Below are positions 57,606 through 64,000 of a stretch of DNA of 64,000 bases, in pieces (positions within the stretch are counted from its first letter, which is position 1; the number at the start of each line of letters is the position of its first letter). The position numbers and the translations under genes were made by a program. The stretch is from Chaunax sp. Z400. Its lineage: Eukaryota; Chordata; Actinopteri; Lophiiformes; Chaunacidae. The notes under the pieces were generated by a model. It had not been told where the DNA came from and ran no database searches. It worked only from the letters and a program-made list of their open reading frames with translations. Where the stretch lies: assembly GCA_037577475.1 (NCBI GenBank), contig CM075193.1, forward strand, positions 8,208,617 to 8,272,616. Reading direction: 5' to 3'.

Positions 57606-58956
57606 CTTGAAAGTTGCTGATTGTATAGATCTGTCATGCCGCATTGAAGGTGTGTGTGAAGCATCCGTGTTTTTGAATTTATTTAAATTCATATTTGAAA
57701 AATTCAAGGCTTTAAGTTCTCAAGTTAAAGTTTTCACGCATGGAGCAATTTTAAATTCGTATTTGTATTCAATACATCGTACTTATTTCCTCCTGAGAAA
57801 GGGTCACACCTTTCTCTTGCTGCTTGGATTTACCGTCTTCTCTTCTACATATCCCTCTTATATGTATTGCATTACCTGCATTGGACAATCTATCTATTTA
57901 TTCCCATTTTTCTCTAATTAACTCTGTCTAGCATTGTCACTGATCAAAGGTCTTCTACGGAGGCATTGAGTGTAATATTTGAACTCCAGACACCCCTCTC
58001 CCATCACTGCACTTACACAGAGGTCTGAATCCCTTTCTTACCTCAATTTCACTTTCTCTTTGACTGACATCCAATTAATTTAAGGTGAGAGTGAACATCC
58101 AGATAGATCTAAGATGGTGTTCTCTATGAAAAGTCATCGGAATACGTCCCACACACTACTGGCATTCCATCACTGGAACATTTCACTCCTGTTTGTCGAT
58201 TGTGTCCTGCCTGAGCCCCACCAGTGTCTGTCACTGTCTGAAGTCACCACGGGCTGTGTGCTGTGCGATGCCACCTTCAAGCAGTAAACAGTGGTGTCAC
58301 TCTTGATTGCAGGCAGATTGCATTTTGTCCAGAAGAGCAGGGCCTTAGATAGAGTGCAGAGCCAAACTGTCTAGGATATTGAATATCATGCAGGGCAACG
58401 CAGGCTGGCTTATCCATGTGTAACCAGCCATTCACAGGACAAAACCAAATGGTTCCTGAGCCAAAACCCTTTATTAAAAATAATAACTGTGATCAGGCCA
58501 CCTGCTTGTAGCCATTGAGGTTAAATCTCCTTCATTGAAAGGTGTTATAAAAAGCCTCATAATGATGGGAGGAATGAATAATGAATCAAACAATTTGAGG
58601 ACAGCTGAATATGAGGTTGCTACACACACATACAGTATGTACACACCTACTTGTGAGCCAGAGTGAGTGTGTATTTTTGTGTCTGTGTGAGTTATGCCTT
58701 ATTACCTTGTTTTTGTTTTAGGCATTGGCTTCTCTTCACAATCAAGTAGTAATTTGAGAGCATAAATAACTCAATAACTATTTTGTATTTATCGTCTTTT
58801 ACCCTGTTCGCAGTCTGATGCTTGCACAGAAACATGATAAGAGTTGGCAAGAAAGAAAATTATGTTTTGTGTAAAATGTTTGCATTTATGGAACAGGTTT
58901 GTACATTTCAGCAAAAATTGTGCACATCAAATATTGCATCTGCCTTATATACCTTT
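57606..58956. other. Non-coding DNA, no gene recognised
   Basis: About 1.35 kb. The 108-codon open frame at 57595-57921 is AT-rich and hydrophobic with no recognisable domain. A weak acceptor-like site at 58084 is followed by gtgagagtgaacatc, but the segment length does not preserve the phase of the acidic exons. Confidence 0.45.
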
Positions 58957-59263
58957 CATTCATTCATTTTCTGTAACCGCTTATCCTGTGTGGTGTCGCG
59001 GAGGGGCTGTAGCCTATCCCAGCTGACTTTGGGTGGGAGGAGGGGTACAACCTGGACAAGTCGCCAATTTATGGCAGAGCCACATAGAAAGACAAACAAC
59101 CATTCACGCTCACATTCACGCCTACGCTCAATTTAGAGTCACCAGTTCACCTCTACTGCATGTTTTTGGTGGTGGGAGGAAGCCGGAGAACCCAGAGGGA
59201 ACCCAGACACGGGGAGAACATGCAAACTCCACACAGCACTACCCACTGCACCTCCGTGCCGCC
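58957..59263 (-). mobile_element. Dispersed teleost repeat with tRNA-like head, minus orientation
   Basis: The right end, read in reverse complement, gives ggcggcacggaggtgcagtg, followed by ggagtttgcatgttctcc, then a conserved middle with attcacgctcacattcacg on the plus strand. The left end reads tcattttctgtaaccgctta, the usual terminus of this repeat. It is the same family as the copy at 45530-45800 but inverted and better preserved in the middle. The open frames at 58822-59305 run through it and are not genes. Confidence 0.85.
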
Positions 59264-59276
59264 AGCTTATGTACCT

Positions 59277-59464
59277 TTCTTATTTATTTATTTTATTTTT
59301 TTTAAGCTATTTTTTGGCAGTTTGCCTTTATTTAGATAGGATAGGTGAAGGTATGACAGGAAATGGGGAGAGAGAGGGAGGGGATAGACGTGCAGCAAAG
59401 GGCCTTGAGTGGGAATCAAACCCTCGGCCACCGCGGGAGGACTGCAGCCGATAGCGCAGTGGTT
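59277..59464 (-). mobile_element. tRNA-like SINE, minus orientation
   Basis: Read in reverse complement it starts aaccactgcgctatcggctg and carries a B-box-like ggtttgattcccact. It continues with a pyrimidine-rich body (the plus strand shows aggaaatggggagagagagg and gacgtgcagcaaagggcc) and a tail opposite the T-rich ttttatttttttta. This is a frequent teleost short interspersed element with a tRNA-derived promoter. The 61-codon plus-strand frame across it is accidental. It abuts the preceding repeat with only a few bases between. Confidence 0.75.
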
Positions 59465-60218
59465 TCTTATTTAATTATAAATCCTTCTTTTTCACTGAAC
59501 ATGTTTCCCATCTGTGTCAAGGTGAGAGTATAACCCCAGACCACATCACCATGTCATAAATGATAATGTGATCCAACTTCCATACAGTTGCCAAAATGAA
59601 ATTTGATGCTTAAGCCTAAACATAAGATCAAGGAAAAGCCATTAGAGAGAAGTAATTTGCTGCTTTTTTCACTTTTCCCTCTGTGATTCTACAGTATGCA
59701 CTAATAGATTATTGTTTTCTTATTTGTCGTTATGGTATTTCCTCCAATGTGTACACTCTCCGAGCAGCATCTATGATACTGTGGCTGACATCAAACCAGC
59801 TATACTGGTTTGTTTGTCGCTACAACTCTCTTCTCAGACACCGTCTTTTGCAGCTGCACATTTATACCTATGTGCTTCCAGCTGTCAGCATTATCTGTTG
59901 GCACCCTGCCATTCTCAAAGTGCTCAATATTGCACATATAGAGGTGTGTATCACAGCTAAGTATTGCAGTCGCAGCTCAGTCACACTAAGGTATATAAGG
60001 CTAAAGAAAACCGCTTTGTGGCATTTAGTTTCATTTTAATGCAACATTACACACAATCAAGATCCAAACAATATGTATGAACATATTCAGGGGGTTTTCT
60101 TTAGCTTTCTAGAATATTGGTGTGGAGTAGAGATAAGTTAGGAGGTAGGCATTGAAGAGACTTTGTATTTTAAATCAGGCTGCACACACCACTATATGAA
60201 TCATACGTATTAAATAAC

Positions 60219-60260
<42 letters not shown>

Positions 60261-61045
60261 ATATGAATCCGAATCCAAGCAGTCTTTGTTTATGAATATT
60301 TATAATACACTTCTAAATGGAAATGGAGTCTATATTGTTATAGTGTTTGAAATATCTATCGAGCAAGCCTTGTTCTGGTGACTTGCAAGAGTGGGCACCC
60401 GCCTCAGTAAGCTCACGGAAGACCCATAAATTAAAATAAGACTGTCTTTGCCTAAAGCTAGGAATAAATAAATCTGAGTTGTGAACATAAATTGTTTTTC
60501 CTTCATGCAGTGTGATTCTCCTACAGGAGTCGATAGTCATTGTCTTAGTTCCAAAGGTAAGATTTAATGGCTGCACAGATTCAATGCCACCGAGTAAACA
60601 GGAGCTCATCCTTCTTTCCAATCAAACTTGGAGCGGTTTTCACCTGGAAAACATTTGCATGCCATGTAATGCATCAACACAAACCTGAAAAAGTTTTGTC
60701 ATGCACAAGACTGCTCTGTGACAGTACTTCCGACTAAGATTAGTAATTACCTGTTATCGACAACATTTTCCTCAAAGTGCCGATCAAATAATTCTGCATT
60801 TTAATATAAAATATAAATACATTTAAAGCACAGGTAACTTCAAAATCGAGGGAGCCTGAATCTTCAATATATCAATGTTCCTTATGTTTGCCTTTGTTGA
60901 AGCTGGCCTTTGCCAGAGGTGGAGGTTTTGGGATACCAAACACTACACAGAAATTGAAAGAGGGGTTGTCTCTACTGTACCTGAGAATGACTGGGTGAAG
61001 ACAAGGCAGGAGAACAGGGGACAAGCTGTAATGACATAAATCCTA
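59465..61045. other. Non-coding DNA with a CA microsatellite
   Basis: About 1.6 kb. A CA run is listed separately. The 118-codon plus-strand open frame at 59683-60039 has no recognisable domain and is not supported. Confidence 0.45.
60225..60258. repeat. (CA)n microsatellite
   Basis: About 17 CA units, preceded by aaccccacc. This is an ordinary microsatellite. Confidence 0.95.
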
Positions 61046-61528
61046 TTTCCACGGCGTAGTACGGGCTCGACTCTACTCGCCTTTTTTGGTTTTCCATTAG
61101 ATAAAAAGTACCTGGTACTTGGTTCTACTTTTTTAGCGCCTCCTCCATTGTGGTTCCAAGCGAGCCGAGCATGTACTAAAAGATCCCGTGAAATGTTACA
61201 GATCACTGATTGGTCAATACCGGGCACACATGGAGTATCCTGCACCCCACAAAAAATCAATGGCCACCACACTCAAACAGCCAAGACTGTAAATTATTTT
61301 ATTGCAGGAGCTACAGTATATTGAGGAGGTGCAGACGTTCCTGTCTTAAACAGCTAATGAGAGGATCACGAGAGGTTTTGTGTCGTGTTGAAGACTACGC
61401 CACGGCAGTTTCACGCGGTGTCCATCTACCTCGAGGAGGTACTGTACTATCCCGTAATGGAAAATGACCGGCAGAAAAGTGCCAGATATCGAGTCGAGTC
61501 GAGTCGTGCCAGTACTACACAGTGGAAA
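61046..61528. mobile_element. Non-autonomous DNA transposon with terminal inverted repeats
   Basis: The left end reads TTTCCACGGCGTAGTACGGG followed by CTCGACTCTACTCG. The reverse complement of the right end reads TTTCCACTGTGTAGTACTGG followed by CACGACTCGACTCG, so the two ends match over about 34 positions with few differences. Just inside, ttttttggttttccattaga and agtacctggtacttggttct form the palindrome-rich arm seen in a widespread teleost MITE. The element is 483 bases long and has no transposase. Superfamily (Harbinger-like or other) is uncertain because no clear target duplication is visible. Open frames at 61210-61688 run through it. Confidence 0.8.
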
Positions 61529-63709
61529 TGAAGCTACACTAAAGCGAAGCAGGAGAGTTCCTGCAGAGGAGATGGAGAGGCGGAGGATTGGGAGACAGAC
61601 AGACCCAGCAGGGCATCACAACAATCTCACTCTCAACACAGCAGAGAAAGAGGCACCATTACATCAGCCCAGAGGCTGTCGGCGCTGACATACCCACTGC
61701 GTATCTCTCCTTTGATTTTTCTTTGTTTCCTTTTCCCTCCTCAGACCTGTTGGGTTGTTAAAAATACATCACAGCAACTCCAGTAAACTCCGGTTCATCC
61801 TCATTATCCACTAGTCTTCATTTATTTATGGTTACTTTATTGTCTTTTCGATTTCATGACTTTCTATCTCCTAATGTTTATTCCTGCAGTGGCCACTATA
61901 TTTTAAGTATAGATAGCTGTGACAGCTGACTGTATGTTAGGCTCTGAGTAGAAACCCCAGCTGCAGCCACATGTGCCATGCGGTGCCCAAATAACCACAT
62001 GCATATCATGCACCTACCTCTCTCCCTTGTAAGATTGACAAACAATAAAAAAATGCATCAAAATGGAAGTGCAACAAATCCCTGTCAAAAAAGTGTCATG
62101 AGAATTGATTTTAGTCTCCAGTTCGCTAGAATTATTTGGGGGAGGTTATTGATTTCTGTGTATTTTACTCCCTCAGTGGTAGAGCTTGAGTGTAACAGAA
62201 CAACAAACTGACACAATTGGCTCGTCTGGCATCCAGCAGATTTGCTATTTGCAATTTGAAGGTACACGTGAAACAAGCAGCACGGTGACCCTGTGTGGTC
62301 GCTTTTTATTATTTATTTCAAAACGTCAAGTTCAAAGAGTGGAAGTTCTGCGTAATCCATTGCAAATCAAAAGAGAGTTATTTTCCTCAATAATTTATCT
62401 CTGAATTCATTGGTATATTCCTCTCAAAATGTGATGTTGCCAAAGTATGCTTTGCATTTATGTTCCTTACAGTAGCAAAGAGGATTTGAAGCTTTGCTTA
62501 ATTGGTTGTTTTATGCCCTTTTGTCTTTTGTGAACAATGGGATACTGGTGATGTAAATCTTATTCTGGACGGCAATACCGTCCTTCCTGTGTCTAAGAGC
62601 TGTCAGCACACAATTAATTTTTGGCATAACATTGTATACTTCGAAACTGAGTGGCTCCTCAGGGAGCAAGCTGCCACTGGCTGGAGACAATAGGCTCCGC
62701 TTGTTTTTCATAGCTTTTCAGACTGACTGTGAAAGTCCAAGAACAGCAACTACACCAGTCACAGTCCTGCTGAGGCTTTATGTGAGTGCCATAGGAGACT
62801 ACCCACAGTGTTTTCTTTATTCATATTAATGCAGTTTTTATTGTTGGGCTCCATTTGGCTCTGCTCCTCCTTCCTAAACTCCATTTGACTCCTTGTTATG
62901 AATTGCTTTGTTAATTTATGGTCACTGGATATTAAATCAAGCCTGTTTCCTCGTTATTTCAACATGACATTTTCCAAAATAATGACTTTTTTTCACAGTC
63001 TGTCGATCCCTTGGATTCTGACTGGAGTCGGGTCTTTGCCATCATTCCTCAACATGACAGTACCCTTCATCATTTTGTAGTATCTTCTAGTATATGACAA
63101 ATACAGGACTGCGGTCATTTAGCTAGAGCTGGAGAATAGACCAACAATGTGTACAATGTCAATTACAGTATGTTGGTCAACTGTGGGCCAGAGCCAGCTT
63201 CAAAGAGAAGGGGCCTCATCTAATAGGCTGCAAGGGGCATAGTTTTTCTATCCTACGTAGAAGCTCCTCTTTTGATCATCTCTTATCGCATCTCCACCCC
63301 ACTGTTTGGTTCACAAAAATGAATGAACTCTGCGTAGAAGGGGAATTTGTCAGCCGACAGAAGAGCAACAAATATGTGTTTGAAACATTAGGAACATATT
63401 TTAGTTTCCAGACACTGTTTGAGTAAAGAGTGATCTCTGCATGGGTTGCCTGTCTCCTGGAGGCAGTGGGGAAGATTTGATGGTAGCGCGACTTCAGCTA
63501 TAAACAGAAGAAAATCCAACCGAGATACTGACAGCAATGGTCTCTGAGACTCAAACATGGCAGCTGGGATTTTCGAGTCTTCAACACTTTGGATTGCAAA
63601 TGTCAATGTGCACGTAACTCACTATATTTCAGATGTTGAACCCTTTCTCTTTTATTCATGTTCACTCTGTGCACAGAGGGTATGATGCAATGAGATACAA
63701 CATGATATT
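61529..63709. other. Non-coding DNA, no gene recognised
   Basis: About 2.2 kb of AT-rich sequence. No acidic phase 1 exon, domain or repeat was recognised with confidence. Confidence 0.45.
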
Positions 63710-64000
63710 AGAGCTGCAACAGTTGGTCAAAAAAAATTTAAATGGGCATTTTTAGAATATCGATTGATTGCTAATGTTTAACTCAGCAAAAATCTTCAAA
63801 TTATTATTATTATCCCACTTTATCAAAGGTGAGAATTTGCTGCATTTCTTTTTTTTCACATTAATTATAATAACTTGGGGATTTGGACCTTTGGTTGGAA
63901 AACACACACAATTTGCTGATTCCACCTTTGGATTTGTGAAACTGTGAAGAGAATTTTGATGCATATTTTACTTTCTAATGTTTCATAGACCAAACCGTTG
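63710..64000. mobile_element. Dispersed teleost repeat, cut by the window end
   Basis: It begins agagctgcaacagttggtca, contains aatatcgattgattg, gagaatttgctgcatttctt, then ggggatttggacctttggtt and gtgaaactgtgaagagaatt, and ends at the window edge with catagaccaaaccgttg. These are degenerate forms of a very common teleost repeat whose ends read agggctgcaactaacgatta and which has ...tagaccaaacgattaatcg inside. The remainder lies outside the window. Confidence 0.65.

Noticed and set aside
58084..58116. Possible acidic exon (GESEHPDRSKM) after an ag site
   Set aside because: Weak acceptor and a length that would break the shared phase 1 pattern.
58822..59454. Several + frames of 60-104 codons
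   Set aside because: They run through two dispersed repeats; the seeming Arg/Ser-rich peptide is repeat-derived.
59683..60039. 118-codon + frame
   Set aside because: Hydrophobic mixture without recognisable family, splice sites or repeat support; consistent with chance.
61210..61688. Basic-rich + frames of 85 and 74 codons
   Set aside because: Overlap a non-autonomous DNA transposon; no coding signal of their own.

Overview
This window looks like a gene-poor, intron-rich stretch of a bony fish nuclear genome, most likely a teleost. The base composition is AT-leaning. There are long dinucleotide (TG/CA) microsatellites, and several dispersed repeats of kinds that are very common in teleosts. 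I see no rRNA, tRNA gene, CRISPR, operon or prokaryotic signal. Nearly all open reading frames in the window are short chance frames or run through repeats.

The only protein-coding gene I can support is on the + strand in the last third. Six small exons lie at 47262-47300, 48942-49001, 53706-53744, 54171-54215, 55429-55578 and 55914-55982. Each has a good acceptor and donor, each is an exact multiple of three long, and each joins in the same phase (phase 1). Together they encode about 134 residues of a strongly acidic, low-complexity and probably disordered segment, with roughly 48 Asp/Glu and 15 Lys/Arg. The 5' and 3' parts of the gene are not visible here. I cannot name it. The architecture of many small symmetric acid-rich exons between large introns resembles the luminal linker of ASPH/junctin-type genes, but that is only a hypothesis. 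Two weaker exon-like segments lie upstream, at 15632-15913 and 40854-40932.

Layout. 1-560 carries a decayed reverse-transcriptase fragment of a LINE on the minus strand. From 560 to about 25.9 kb there is anonymous non-coding DNA with large TG microsatellites at 10.0-10.35 kb. Two inverted copies of one teleost repeat lie at 25.93 and 27.97 kb. A 1.6 kb hAT transposon relic sits at 36.77-38.36 kb, with recognisable terminal inverted repeats and a LINE 3' tail nested inside it. Another LINE tail lies at 39.5 kb. The exon array occupies 47.2-56.0 kb and is flanked by inverted copies of a second repeat family (45.53 and 58.96 kb). Beyond it lie a further dispersed repeat (57.2 kb), a tRNA-like SINE (59.28 kb), a 483-base non-autonomous DNA transposon with terminal inverted repeats (61.05 kb), and the start of another repeat that runs off the window (63.7 kb).

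I found no new defence or enzymatic system. The most interesting structure is the array of symmetric acidic cassette exons. One of its donors is followed within 20 bases by a run of nearly fifty TG units, and inverted repeats bracket the whole array. Both are plausible levers on alternative splicing. Repeat family names are given from recognition of sequence features only, because no database search was possible.
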